Origin: Homoserinimonas sp. OAct 916
Lineage (GTDB): Bacteria > Actinomycetota > Actinomycetes > Actinomycetales > Microbacteriaceae
DNA length: 64,000 nt
Reading direction: 5' to 3'
NCBI RefSeq assembly: GCF_003260275.1
Contig: NZ_QJHB01000001.1
Location: forward strand, 494,205 to 558,204
Below are positions 18,259 to 27,449 of this stretch, in pieces. The position numbers were made by a program, and so were the translations under genes. A model generated the notes under the pieces. That model saw only the letters and a list, made by a program, of their open reading frames with translations, had not been told where the DNA came from and ran no database searches. Each line of letters opens with the position of its first letter. Positions within the stretch are counted from its first letter, which is position 1.

Positions 18259-18287
18259 TGACGGCATCCACCGATCGGTTGATGTCA
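18259..18287. promoter_or_regulatory. Imperfect palindrome between metN and the ABC exporter operon
   Basis: TGACGGCATC at 18259-18268 pairs imperfectly with GATGTCA ending at 18287 around the perfect centre ACCGATCGGT. It sits in the 219-bp divergent region and could be an operator or an RNA hairpin in the metN leader. Confidence 0.35.
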
Positions 18288-18341
18288 GGAATCAGCCGAC
18301 AGGTCCTATCGCGCAGCCATCGGATCAGCCATTGTTGACAT

Positions 18342-19271
18342 ATGAACGAACAAGCCCCGGTCGTGCGCGTGCGAGACCTGCACAAGTCGTATGGCTCATT
18401 CTCCGCAGTGAATGGCATCAGCTTCGACATCCAGCTGGGTGAGACCTTCGCCCTGCTCGGCCCGAATGGGGCGGGCAAGAGCACCGCCATCGAGATTCTC
18501 GAGGGCTACCGCCATCGCACCTCGGGCGATGTGAGCGTGCTGGGCACCGACCCGCAGAAGGGCGGTCTCGACTGGAAGGCCCGATTGGGGATCGTATTGC
18601 AATCCAGCACCGAGGCGGGCATGGTCACCGTGACCGAACAGCTCACCCACTTCGCAGGTTTCTATCCGCACCCGCGACCAGTCGGCGAGGTGATCGACGC
18701 AGTCGGTCTGGGGGAGAAGGCGAAGGCCCGCGTGAGCAAGCTGTCGGGGGGCCAGCGCCGCCGACTCGACGTGGCGCTCGGCATCATCGGCCGCCCCGAA
18801 CTCCTGTTTCTCGATGAGCCGACCACGGGGTTCGACCCCGAGGCCCGACACCAGTTCTGGGACCTCATCCAGGGTCTCAAGGGCGAGAACACCACCATCC
18901 TGCTCACCACCCATTACCTCGACGAGGCCGCCCGCCTCGGTGACCGGGCCGGCGTGATCATCGGCGGGCGAATGATAGACATCGGCACCATCGACGAGAT
19001 CGGCGGGGTCGATGCCCGAGTGCCCTTCGTTCGCTGGCGAGATGTGCAGGGCCGGCTGCAGCAGAAACGCACCCACGAACCGGCGACCCTCGTCGCGGCC
19101 CTGGTGAGCGAACTGGGAGGCGAGCCAGTCGACCTCGAGGTCGTTCGACCCAGCTTGGAAGACGTCTACCTCGACCTCGTGCGAAGCCAGGGCGCGGCCG
19201 AGAGCGACGGCCGGGTCGGGTCGAACGCGGGGCCGGTTCGCGCACCGGAGACGACGGAGCGCAACGCATGA
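18342..19271 (+). CDS. ABC exporter ATP-binding protein (DrrA/CcmA type)
   Basis: 309 residues. Walker A GPNGAGKST, signature LSGGQRRRLDVALGI, Walker B LLFLDEPTTGFDP and H-loop LLTTHYLDEA are intact, with the C-terminal extension of drug-exporter ATPases. It begins a four-gene operon: ATPase, ABC-2 permease (ATGA overlap), histidine kinase, response regulator (ATGA overlap). The arrangement suggests efflux of a cell-envelope-active compound sensed by the kinase, as in many actinobacterial exporters; the compound is unknown. Confidence 0.94.
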   Translation: MNEQAPVVRVRDLHKSYGSFSAVNGISFDIQLGETFALLGPNGAGKSTAIEILEGYRHRTSGDVSVLGTDPQKGGLDWKARLGIVLQSSTEAGMVTVTEQLTHFAGFYPHPRPVGEVIDAVGLGEKAKARVSKLSGGQRRRLDVALGIIGRPELLFLDEPTTGFDPEARHQFWDLIQGLKGENTTILLTTHYLDEAARLGDRAGVIIGGRMIDIGTIDEIGGVDARVPFVRWRDVQGRLQQKRTHEPATLVAALVSELGGEPVDLEVVRPSLEDVYLDLVRSQGAAESDGRVGSNAGPVRAPETTERNA

Positions 19272-20080
19272 GCCTCATCACCCTGGGCGCCTCCCGGATC
19301 GGCTACGAGACCAAGATCTACTTCCGCTCCCCCGACACCCTGTTCTTCACCTTCTTGTTCCCCGTGGTCATGCTCAGTATTTTCACCGCCGCGTTCAGCG
19401 CAGGCGGAAACGTTGGCACCCAGCCCGACGGTACCGGCGGAATCAGTGTCGGGGCGTACTACCTGCCCGGAATGGTGGCCGCCGGCATGCTGCTCTCCGG
19501 TCTGCAGAATCTCGCCGTCGACATCGCCGGCGAGAAGAGTGATGGCACCCTCAAACGCCTCGGGGGCACACCATTGTCGCCGTTCAGTTACTTCATGGGA
19601 AAGATCGGCCAGGTCTTCGTGACCGGGGTGATTCAAGTGGCATTCTTGCTGGCCGTCGCCAATTTTGTCTTGGGAATCAGCCTTCCGACTGAGGCGAGCG
19701 CCTGGATGACGTTCGCCTGGGTGTTCGTATTCGGCACGATCACCGCGGCATTGCTCGGCATCGCAATGTCGGCGTTGCCCCGCTCCGGCAAAAGCGCGAC
19801 GGCCGTGGTGATCCCGATCATGTTGTTGTTGCAGTTCATCTCCGGCGTATACCTGCAGTTCTATATGTTGCCGGCCTGGATGCAGAACTTCGCCAGCCTG
19901 TTTCCGCTCAAGTGGATGGCGCAGGGCATGCGCAGTGTGTTCCTGCCCGAAAGCTTCGCTGCGCTCGAACCGTCAGGCTCGTGGGATCTCGGGCTGGTCG
20001 CACTCAACCTCGGATTGTGGCTCGGGATCGGACTGATTCTCAGCCGGGTGACCTTCCGCTGGATCCGAAAAGACACCTGA
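19268..20080 (+). CDS. ABC-2 type exporter permease
   Basis: 270 residues with about six hydrophobic segments, starting FFTFLFPVVMLSIFTAAF and including the conserved LQFISGVYLQFYMLPAWMQ region with the following PLKWM typical of ABC-2 permeases. It overlaps the ATPase gene by 4 bases and should form the membrane half of the exporter with it. Confidence 0.92.
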   Translation: MSLITLGASRIGYETKIYFRSPDTLFFTFLFPVVMLSIFTAAFSAGGNVGTQPDGTGGISVGAYYLPGMVAAGMLLSGLQNLAVDIAGEKSDGTLKRLGGTPLSPFSYFMGKIGQVFVTGVIQVAFLLAVANFVLGISLPTEASAWMTFAWVFVFGTITAALLGIAMSALPRSGKSATAVVIPIMLLLQFISGVYLQFYMLPAWMQNFASLFPLKWMAQGMRSVFLPESFAALEPSGSWDLGLVALNLGLWLGIGLILSRVTFRWIRKDT

Positions 20081-20109
20081 CCGGCCACGCCCGAGGGGAA
20101 ACTGGTGAC

Positions 20110-21381
20110 ATGACAACCAGACGCTGGTGGGACATCGCATTCGCGGGTGCGCTCGGGGTCTTGGCGCTGCTCGCCGGGGGCGCCGCCGACGCCAGCGCCA
20201 CCGAACGGATCGGGGCGGTCGCGACGCTCGCCGTGATGGGCGCGTTCTACGCGGCCTTCGGCCGGCGCGCCTTCGTCTCCGTCGCCGGTCGCGCCCTGGA
20301 GGGGCCCGCCGCCGACGCGCACTCGTCGACCAGGGCTGCCTCGATCAGGGCCGCCTCGATCGCGCTGCGGTCGGTCATCATCGTCGGCGCCGGGGTGGCC
20401 ACCGCGTTCAACCCCACCATGGCCGTCTTCCAAGCCATAGCGTTCCCGCTGATCTGGTCGCTCACCGACAGTTACCTGCGGGCCGTCGCCCTCAGCGGAG
20501 TTCTCGCGGTCAGCGTCGGAATCGGGTTCTACCTCGGCCTGGGCGGGGGCGGCGCCGCCCTGGCTTATGCGGCAGTGATCCAGGGCCTCTCCTTCGCCTT
20601 CGCGGTGGCGCTCGGCACCTGGATCACCCGCATCGCCGACGAGGGCAGGAAACAACGCCTGCTCTTTCAGGATCTCGCCGCCGCACAGGACGAGTTGGCC
20701 GCCATGCACCGGAAAGCCGGCACCGTGACCGAACGTGAGCGGCTGGCCCGCGAGATCCATGACACGATCGCGCAGTCGCTGACCAGCCTGGTCATGCTGG
20801 CGCAGCGATCGCACCGCGAACTGGCCGAGATCCCTGACGAACGCGCCACCCGAGCAACCGAGACGGTCGACCTCATTGAGTCCACTGCGCGGGATGCCCT
20901 CACCGAGGCACGTGCGTTGGTCGCGTCAATGGCGTCGGTGACAACCGAGAACTCGACATTGACCGAAACGATCACTCGTCTCGGCGAACGCTTCGAGAAG
21001 GAGACAGGCATCCGCGTCTCGGTATCCGTCGAGGCTGTCGCCGTGGGACGGGAGCTGGAGGTCGTGTTGCTGCGGTGCACGCAGGAGGGACTGGCGAACG
21101 TGCGCAAGCATTCGCAGGCAAGAACCGCCTCAGTGAGTATCGCGCTCGACGGGTCCGGACCAGAGGTCGCGTTAGAGGTGCGAGATGACGGCCGCGGCAT
21201 CGGCACGCTCCCGAGCGGCTCACAGCCCACCGCAACCGGGTTCGGCATTGCAGGCATGCGCGACCGGGTCGCCCTGGCCGGTGGGCGCATGGACGTGTAC
21301 GGCGGCGAGAGGGGCGGAACCGTGTTAAGGGTGGTCGTGCCCGGAGAGGATGCGGTGAAGCCAACGGTGACGAAACCATGA
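20110..21381 (+). CDS. Two-component sensor histidine kinase (HisKA_3/NarL-type partner)
   Basis: 423 residues. The first ~180 residues hold about five membrane segments with little extracellular domain, a layout common in intramembrane sensors. The HisKA_3 dimerisation domain has the phospho-acceptor His217 in REIHDTIAQSL, and the ATPase domain includes EVRDDGRGIG and TGFGIAGMRDRV. The ATG at 20110 follows GAGGGG. The upstream extension of the frame overlaps the permease gene and is not needed. It is coupled to the response regulator by an ATGA overlap. Confidence 0.93.
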   Translation: MTTRRWWDIAFAGALGVLALLAGGAADASATERIGAVATLAVMGAFYAAFGRRAFVSVAGRALEGPAADAHSSTRAASIRAASIALRSVIIVGAGVATAFNPTMAVFQAIAFPLIWSLTDSYLRAVALSGVLAVSVGIGFYLGLGGGGAALAYAAVIQGLSFAFAVALGTWITRIADEGRKQRLLFQDLAAAQDELAAMHRKAGTVTERERLAREIHDTIAQSLTSLVMLAQRSHRELAEIPDERATRATETVDLIESTARDALTEARALVASMASVTTENSTLTETITRLGERFEKETGIRVSVSVEAVAVGRELEVVLLRCTQEGLANVRKHSQARTASVSIALDGSGPEVALEVRDDGRGIGTLPSGSQPTATGFGIAGMRDRVALAGGRMDVYGGERGGTVLRVVVPGEDAVKPTVTKP

Positions 21382-22004
21382 TTCGAGTTCTGGTCGCCGA
21401 TGACCACCCGATCGTGCGCAGCGGAATCGTCGGTCTGCTCACAACCGTCGACGATATCGAGGTGGTGGGCGAAGCCGCCGACGGCGCCCAGGCGGTGGAG
21501 TTGGCGAGCGCGCTGAACCCAGATCTGGTGCTGATGGACCTGCGGATGCCTGTGCTCGACGGTGTTGCCGCCACCGAGGCGATCCTTGGCACGAATCCGG
21601 CCATCCGGGTGCTCGTGCTCACGACCTATGAAACCGATGATCTGATTCTCGGCGCGATCGAGGCCGGGGCGAGCGGCTACTTGTTGAAGGCGGCCCCTCA
21701 GGCGGAGATTATCGAGGGGGTGCGTTCGGTGGCGGCGGGCCACACGGTGCTGGCGCCGGCGATCGCCGCAACCCTCGTGGCTCGACTGCGATCGGAGACC
21801 GTGCCCCCAGCTGGCACGCTGACGGCACGGGAACTCGATGTGTTGCGGCTGGTCGCTGCCGGAAACAGCAACGCGGCAATCGCGCGGGCCCTGTACATCG
21901 GCGAGGCCACCGTGAAGACCCACCTGTTGCACACCTTCGAGAAACTCGAGGTCGGTGACCGTACCCGCGCCGTGACCCGCGCGATGGAATTGGGGTTACT
22001 GTGA
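21378..22004 (+). CDS. LuxR/NarL-family response regulator
   Basis: 208 residues. The receiver domain has the acidic pair VADDHPIV, phospho-acceptor Asp54 in LVLMDLRMP and a conserved K in GYLLKAA. The C-terminal LuxR helix-turn-helix is LTARELDVLRLVAAGNSN with AIARALYIGEATVKTHL. It is the cognate partner of the overlapping kinase and probably activates the exporter operon. Confidence 0.95.
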   Translation: MIRVLVADDHPIVRSGIVGLLTTVDDIEVVGEAADGAQAVELASALNPDLVLMDLRMPVLDGVAATEAILGTNPAIRVLVLTTYETDDLILGAIEAGASGYLLKAAPQAEIIEGVRSVAAGHTVLAPAIAATLVARLRSETVPPAGTLTARELDVLRLVAAGNSNAAIARALYIGEATVKTHLLHTFEKLEVGDRTRAVTRAMELGLL

Positions 22005-22115
22005 CCTGGCTGTTTTGGGCGCACTCCTCACCAAGGGTCAAAATCGGTGCCAGAATCCAACCGTGCGATCCTGTGAGGCGCCGATCTTGGCCCCTCAACC
22101 CAAAGGCCTGGCGTG

Positions 22116-22517
22116 TCAGTGTTCAAGCGGCGCCAGCTCCAAGAACTTCTCCGGCACCCTGGCCGAATCGTGTGGCCCGCTGCCGTCAAGACCGTAGAAC
22201 GGCTCCTCGAACTCCACCACCCAGGACTGCTCCTGGGTGGATGGCGGAGCCCAGTACATCACGCCGAGTTCTTCGCCCGGGGCGACGATGATACCCACCG
22301 GGTCGTCTTGCGGAGGCCACGCGCCTTCGGACCGGTTGAGGTGAACGATCACTTGCGCGCCCACTCCGAATGTTCTGCCCTTGGGCCGGCGGGACGATCT
22401 GTCCTCAGAGCGAGTCGAGTCTGACCCGTGGGTGCCCAGGGTCACCCCGGATGTACTGGAGGGTTGGGATTTCGGGCGCCCGGCGTCCCGATCGCCGAAG
22501 AATCGTTGCCACCGCAT
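22116..22517 (-). CDS. Small conserved protein of unknown function
   Basis: 133 residues. The first ~48 are polar and low-complexity; from GVGAQVIVHLNRSEGAW onwards the sequence looks folded, with QDDPVGIIVAPGEELG and WVVEFEEPFYGLDGSGPH. The beta-rich pattern with the VIV and WVVEFE strands suggests a small barrel, perhaps SH3-like, but I recognise no family. It is followed after a short gap on the same strand direction by nothing; the MOSC gene lies upstream of it, so the two could be co-transcribed. Confidence 0.6.
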   Translation of the reverse strand: MRWQRFFGDRDAGRPKSQPSSTSGVTLGTHGSDSTRSEDRSSRRPKGRTFGVGAQVIVHLNRSEGAWPPQDDPVGIIVAPGEELGVMYWAPPSTQEQSWVVEFEEPFYGLDGSGPHDSARVPEKFLELAPLEH

Positions 22518-22589
22518 TCGTTCAGCGTAGCAACCGGGGCTGTATCCTCACCCAGACGATTCTGGGCCCGGGCTCACCGGTCGCACGGC

Positions 22590-23147
22590 TCATTGAGCCC
22601 GAAAGACCTGGCCGATTGTTGGGGCGTCGGGGCGTTCGCGCACTATGTGGATCGGATCACCGGCAGTGATGTTTCCGGGGCGAACGACCTTGAGATAGGC
22701 ACCCGGATGGCCGTGGGCAGTGAATCGCTCAACCCAGTCGTGCACGTGCTCGCCGCCGACCCAGCGAGCGAAGGTCTGGCAGGGGATACGTGGATCCGTC
22801 ACCTCGAGGATCACGGCAAACGCGGAGTCTCCGATCTGCCAGTGCTCTCCGATGTGGGCGCCGGTGACATCCAACCCCGTGGTGCGCAGGTTCTCGCCGA
22901 ACCAGCCGGGCGGTATCTCACGGCCAAGTTCCGCGGCCCAGTGGTCGGCGTTCTCCTGCGCGTAGGCGTAGACCGCCTGGTTGGGGCCACCATGAAACTG
23001 CCTGTCGGCCTGCACATCGCCGTACAGTCCAAGCTTTCGCACCTTGACCGGGCCGGAGACAGGCTGCTTGTCGATTGCGGTCACCCCGACACCACCGTCG
23101 TCAGGGTGGAGGGAGTGCACTACACATACGGATTGCAGAATGGCCAT
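22590..23147 (-). CDS. MOSC domain protein (YiiM-like)
   Basis: About 185 residues. MOSC-type features are the N-terminal strand GPVKVRKLGLYGDVQAD, the HGGPNQAVYAY motif and the conserved cysteine in ITDPRIPCQTFARW-like VTDPRIPCQTFARW. YiiM homologues reduce N-hydroxylated compounds with a molybdenum cofactor; that is family knowledge. I chose ATG 23147, preceded by GGAGCGC; ATG 23156 is possible. It is divergent from the MetE-like gene. Confidence 0.88.
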   Translation of the reverse strand: MAILQSVCVVHSLHPDDGGVGVTAIDKQPVSGPVKVRKLGLYGDVQADRQFHGGPNQAVYAYAQENADHWAAELGREIPPGWFGENLRTTGLDVTGAHIGEHWQIGDSAFAVILEVTDPRIPCQTFARWVGGEHVHDWVERFTAHGHPGAYLKVVRPGNITAGDPIHIVRERPDAPTIGQVFRAQ

Positions 23148-23251
23148 GCGCTCCATCGTAGGGTCTTCGGCCGGTGGGAGTTGCCGTCACACATTTCGAA
23201 ATGTGTCGCCCGGGTTCGCGTTGAGATTCTGCGCCCGCTTACGCTCGCCCC

Positions 23252-24313
23252 ATGAGCCTCCACACCCAGACCCCCAGCGCCCACCTCGTCGGCAGCATCA
23301 ACCTGCCCGATGCCGAGACCGTCTTCCGCACCGCGAGCGAACACCTCGGCGCCCATCTGAAGCGCATCCCCGACGGAGAGGTCGGCGAGCGGTTCTATTG
23401 GATCCACTTCCAGAAGGCACACTTCGATCGAACAACCGGGCTCAGCAGGGTGGGCGAGCCTGGATTCTTCCTTCGCGGACACTTCGACACACGGCCGTTC
23501 ACCCTCGATGCCGGAGTGCAGGCTGCAGACCTGGTCTTCCCTCCACTCGGTTATGCGAGCGCCGCGCGGGAGTCGTACCAGACCTTTGCCCGACTGCGCG
23601 CTGACGGCGTAATCGCTCCGGGAACCCGGTTTCAAGTGAGCCTGCCCACCCCGGCTGCCGTCATCGGCAGCTTCTTCGTTCCGGAACACAAGGCCGCCGT
23701 CGAGCCGATCTACGAGCGTGCCCTGTTCGCCGAACTCGATCAGATTCTGGACGACATCCCGCACGGCGATCTCGCGATCCAGTGGGACACCGCTCTCGAG
23801 TTCGGCCTGCTGGAGCAAGCGGTGGTCTACGGAACCACGCTGACCGCGTGGTTCGACGACGTGTTCGGCGGAGTCATCGAGCGCGCGCTGCGTCAGGTCG
23901 CCCAGGTACCCGCTGACGTGCACCTGGGCTTCCACCTCTGTTACGGCGACGTCGAGGAGGAACACTTCGTGCAGCCGAAAGATGCCCAGCTCCTGGCCGA
24001 CGTGGCCCAGGCGATCCTGTCGCGCTCCCCACGAAACATCGACTGGGTGCACCTGCCGGTGCCGATCGACCGCGACGACGAGGCGTACTTCGCCCCGTTG
24101 AAGGCTGTGGATTGGCCTGAATCGACGGAATTGTATCTGGGGCTCGTACACCACGAAGACGGAATCGACGGTGCCGCGGCTCGCATCGCCGCCGCTCGAA
24201 CTGCGGTTGGCGAGTTCGGGGTCGCCACCGAGTGCGGCTTCGGCCGCGGGCCGGCCGAGCGCACCGCGCCCCTGTTCGACCTCCATGCCCAGGTGGTCGA
24301 ACGCTCGCTCTGA
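23252..24313 (+). CDS. Stand-alone MetE/UROD-like TIM-barrel protein with MetE-type metal ligands
   Basis: 353 residues resembling the catalytic half of cobalamin-independent methionine synthase and related UROD-fold proteins. The N-terminus LVGSINLPDAETVFR with RIPDGEVGERFYWI is characteristic of a stand-alone family. HLGFHLCYGD provides the H-x-C pair and VATECGFGRG the later Cys that in MetE bind zinc. It lacks the MetE N-terminal half, so tetrahydropteroyltriglutamate-dependent methionine synthesis is not implied; a thiol methyl transfer is plausible but inferred. Confidence 0.72.
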   Translation: MSLHTQTPSAHLVGSINLPDAETVFRTASEHLGAHLKRIPDGEVGERFYWIHFQKAHFDRTTGLSRVGEPGFFLRGHFDTRPFTLDAGVQAADLVFPPLGYASAARESYQTFARLRADGVIAPGTRFQVSLPTPAAVIGSFFVPEHKAAVEPIYERALFAELDQILDDIPHGDLAIQWDTALEFGLLEQAVVYGTTLTAWFDDVFGGVIERALRQVAQVPADVHLGFHLCYGDVEEEHFVQPKDAQLLADVAQAILSRSPRNIDWVHLPVPIDRDDEAYFAPLKAVDWPESTELYLGLVHHEDGIDGAAARIAAARTAVGEFGVATECGFGRGPAERTAPLFDLHAQVVERSL

Positions 24314-24503
24314 CCCGAAATCGACTCGGCGACGCCGGCCAGGGGCTCAACGGCCGGATCCCCGTCGATCGTCGCTTCGCCTCCGAGATCGTTCGGCTCC
24401 CGTTGAGTGCGGACCGGTCGACTTTACCCGTACCCGTGAATCCCCGTAGGCTCAGTGCACGAGAGACTACGCACGAGACGCTGCGTAGGAGGAGGCCACG
24501 CCG

Positions 24504-26609
24504 ATGCACGTGAGACGACGATTCGGAGCGCTCGTTCTCACCGCCGCGCTGGCGATCGGAATGGCGCTGGCCGGTCAAGCAGTCGCACTCGCCGAGTCAC
24601 CGGTATCGTTCGGATCCAGCCCGATCGTCGATGAGGCCGGCGTGCTCGGGAACGATACTGCAGCCGCAGAAAAAGCCATTGCCGACTTGCGCCAATCGAC
24701 CGGAATGAACCTATTCGTCGCGTACGTGAACACGTTCACGAATCCGACCAATTCGGCGGATTGGGCCGACACAACGGCTGAGCTCAACAACATGGGCACC
24801 GACGACTACCTGTTGGCTGTGGCGGTGGCTACCGATTCACGCGCCTTCTACCTCTCGGCAGCGGCCGACTCCCCGCTGACCGATCAACAGTTGACCGCCG
24901 TTCAGCGCGCGGCCAAAGACCAGCTGAGCAACGAGAACTGGTCGAGGGCAGTACTGGCCACGGCCGCGGCCCTTCAGTCGGCGGGCCAGGCTGACGGCCA
25001 GGTGGGCGGCCCGGTCGACTCGGGATCCACCAGCCCCGGGAACAGCACCTCCGGTGGCGGCGGTGGAGGTGGTGTGATCCTACTCGTCGTCATTCTGCTG
25101 ATCGTTGCCGCCGGCGTCGTACTGGCAGTGATCCTCCGCAGGCGCAAGCGGCCGTCCGCCAGTGGGGATTCAGGGGATCTGCCGTCGCTCGAGCAACTCG
25201 CCCGGCTCTCCGGAAGTGCCCTCGTGCAGACCGACGACGCGGTGAAGTCCAGCGAGCAGGAGCTCGGGTTCGCCATCGCCCAGTTCGGCGCCGATGCAAC
25301 CGCAGACTTCCAGACAGCCCTCACCGGCGCACAGGCCAAACTGCGTGAAGCGTTCGGCCTGCAGCAGAAACTCGACGACGCCATCCCGGATACAGACGAG
25401 GAGCAGCGTGAGTGGCGCAGTCGCATCATCGAACTCTGTGATCACGCCAACAACGAGCTCGACGAGCAGACCGAATCCTTCGACGCCCTGCGCGCTCTGG
25501 AGAAAGACGCGCCGGCTGCCATCGCGAAACTCCAATCGGATGCCGCAGCAACCTCGGCCCGGATCGGGCAGGCCGAAAAGACTCTGTCCGACCTCGCCGC
25601 CACGTATGCGGGAACGGCGCTGTCCACCGTGCATGACAATGTCAGCCAGGCCAAGGAACGCCTCGCCTTCGCCACCAGCGCGGTGGCTGACGCCCAGGAG
25701 AAGCTCGACTCGGGTGACACCGGGCAGGCGGCGGTCGGCATTCATGCCGCTGTCGGTGCTGTGGGCCAGAGCGCGCTCTTGCTCGACGCGGTCGACCGGG
25801 TGAAGGCCGACCTGGATTCCAGCCGTGAGCAGATCACCGCATCCGTCACCGACCTGACCGCAGATGTTCAGGCGGCACAGGCCGCGGTGGCCGCCGGCGC
25901 AACCGGGCTGGAGCCGGTGATCAACACTGTCCAGCAGGCGATCGCGCGGGCGCAGGCCGGGCTCGGCGGCGGCGTGTTCGATCCGGTTGCGATCACCACC
26001 GAGTTGGAGGCCGCGAACCAGCAGATCGATTCCGCCATGGCCGGAATCAGGAGCGCCCAGGAGCAGCAGCAACGAGCCCAGGCGGCCCTGGCGCACACCC
26101 TGATCACGGCTCGAAGCAAGGTCTCGGCCGCCGAAGATTTCATCACCGCCCGCCGCGGGGCTGTCGGCGCAGAAGCCCGAACGAGACTCGCCGAGGCCGC
26201 GCAGCTCACGGTGCAGGCAGAGGGGTTGCAGACGACCGACCCTGTGCAGGCGTTGTCTCTGGCCCAGAGGGCCGATCAGCTGGCCGCCCAGTCGATCCAG
26301 CTCGCGCAACGCGATGTGGGCGGGTTCAGTGCTCCCAGCGGCGATGTCTTCGGCGGAATGTTCGGCGGGTCCTCCCCGTCATCCGGTGGTGGCATGGGCG
26401 GGCTCATCACGGGCGCGATCCTCGGCGGCCTGCTCGGTGGCGGCGGCTCGTTCGGCGGCACGTCGTCACGTAATCGCAGCACGTGGTCGGGTGGCCGGGG
26501 AGGCAGTAGCCGATCGGGCGGAGGCTTCGGTGGCTCGCGCTCATCGGGATCTTCGGGTCGCAGGTCGGGTTCATCCGGCGGCCGCCGCGGTGGGGGCGGC
26601 CGGTTCTGA
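24504..26609 (+). CDS. TPM-domain membrane protein with long coiled-coil region and Gly/Ser/Arg-rich tail
   Basis: 701 residues. A signal peptide (about 1-31, ending VALA) precedes an extracytoplasmic TPM domain (about 35-160, SPIVDEAGVLGNDTAA, DDYLLAVAVATDSRAFYL). A Gly-rich linker leads to a single membrane segment (VILLVVILLIVAAGVVLAVI, about 192-211) and basic stop RRRKR. Residues 225-610 are Ala/Gln/Glu-rich helices, probably coiled coil, and the last 90 residues are Gly/Ser/Arg-rich. The pspA gene follows 52 bases later, so a role in membrane-stress response with PspA is likely. Confidence 0.85.
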   Translation: MHVRRRFGALVLTAALAIGMALAGQAVALAESPVSFGSSPIVDEAGVLGNDTAAAEKAIADLRQSTGMNLFVAYVNTFTNPTNSADWADTTAELNNMGTDDYLLAVAVATDSRAFYLSAAADSPLTDQQLTAVQRAAKDQLSNENWSRAVLATAAALQSAGQADGQVGGPVDSGSTSPGNSTSGGGGGGGVILLVVILLIVAAGVVLAVILRRRKRPSASGDSGDLPSLEQLARLSGSALVQTDDAVKSSEQELGFAIAQFGADATADFQTALTGAQAKLREAFGLQQKLDDAIPDTDEEQREWRSRIIELCDHANNELDEQTESFDALRALEKDAPAAIAKLQSDAAATSARIGQAEKTLSDLAATYAGTALSTVHDNVSQAKERLAFATSAVADAQEKLDSGDTGQAAVGIHAAVGAVGQSALLLDAVDRVKADLDSSREQITASVTDLTADVQAAQAAVAAGATGLEPVINTVQQAIARAQAGLGGGVFDPVAITTELEAANQQIDSAMAGIRSAQEQQQRAQAALAHTLITARSKVSAAEDFITARRGAVGAEARTRLAEAAQLTVQAEGLQTTDPVQALSLAQRADQLAAQSIQLAQRDVGGFSAPSGDVFGGMFGGSSPSSGGGMGGLITGAILGGLLGGGGSFGGTSSRNRSTWSGGRGGSSRSGGGFGGSRSSGSSGRRSGSSGGRRGGGGRF

Positions 26610-26661
26610 GTTCTTGCACAGCACTATCCACATTCACCATCAGAGGAAAGAGAGAAGTGAC

Positions 26662-27429
26662 ATGGCCAAACAGTCAATATTCGGACGCATTGCCCAACTG
26701 ACCAAGGCGAACATCAACTCCCTGCTCGACCAGGCAGAGGATCCGCAGAAGATGCTCGACCAGATGGTTCGTGACTACACGAACAGCATCGCCGACGCCG
26801 AGAGCGCCATCGCCGAGACCATCGGCAACCTGCGCCTGATGGAAGACGACCACCGCCAAGATGTCGAAGCCGCGACCGAGTGGGGCAACAAGGCCCTCGC
26901 GGCGAGCCGCAAGGCAGACGAGCTTCGCGCATCCGGCGTGGCGGCCGACGCCGATAAATTCGACAACCTGGCGAAGGTTGCGCTGCAGCGCCAGATGCAG
27001 TCTGAGCGAGAGGCGAACGCGGCAGAGCCACAGATCGCATCCCAGACCGAAATCGTCGACAAGCTGAAGACCGGCTTGAACATGATGAAGCAGAAGCTGG
27101 GTGAGCTGGCCAGAAAGCGCGACGAGCTGATCGCGCGCGCCAAGACTGCGCAGGCGCAGACGAAGGTGATGGATGCCGTCAAGAGCATCGACATCATGGA
27201 CCCGACCAGCGAGGTGGGCCGGTTCGAGGAAAAGATCCGTCGCGAAGAGGCGAAGGTTCGCGGGGCATCGGAGCTCGCTGCATCCAGTCTCGATGCACAG
27301 TTCGAATCTTTGGCCGACATCGGTGAAATGACCGAGGTGGATGCCCGCCTCGCCGCCCTCAAAGCGGGTAATGCGCCGAAGCCGGAAGCACTCGAGGCCT
27401 CGTCAGCGCCATACACCCCGGGCGAGTAG
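26662..27429 (+). CDS. pspA: PspA/IM30 family phage-shock protein
   Basis: 255 residues, start MAKQSIFGRIAQLTKANIN with the amphipathic membrane-binding helix, then KMLDQMVRDY and long charged helices (QSEREANAAEPQ, LGELARKRDELIARA) characteristic of ESCRT-III-like PspA. AGAGGAAAGAGAGAAG precedes the ATG at 26662. The frame is open further upstream but overlaps the tail of the TPM gene. It probably forms membrane-protecting oligomers at the inner face of the membrane. Confidence 0.94.
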   Translation: MAKQSIFGRIAQLTKANINSLLDQAEDPQKMLDQMVRDYTNSIADAESAIAETIGNLRLMEDDHRQDVEAATEWGNKALAASRKADELRASGVAADADKFDNLAKVALQRQMQSEREANAAEPQIASQTEIVDKLKTGLNMMKQKLGELARKRDELIARAKTAQAQTKVMDAVKSIDIMDPTSEVGRFEEKIRREEAKVRGASELAASSLDAQFESLADIGEMTEVDARLAALKAGNAPKPEALEASSAPYTPGE

Positions 27430-27449
27430 CCCGACGACCAGCTCCTCCA

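Noticed and set aside
18123..18341. Possible SAM riboswitch upstream of metN
   Set aside because: I could not find the conserved core of SAM-I, SAM-II or SAM-IV on the minus strand; only an imperfect palindrome is present.
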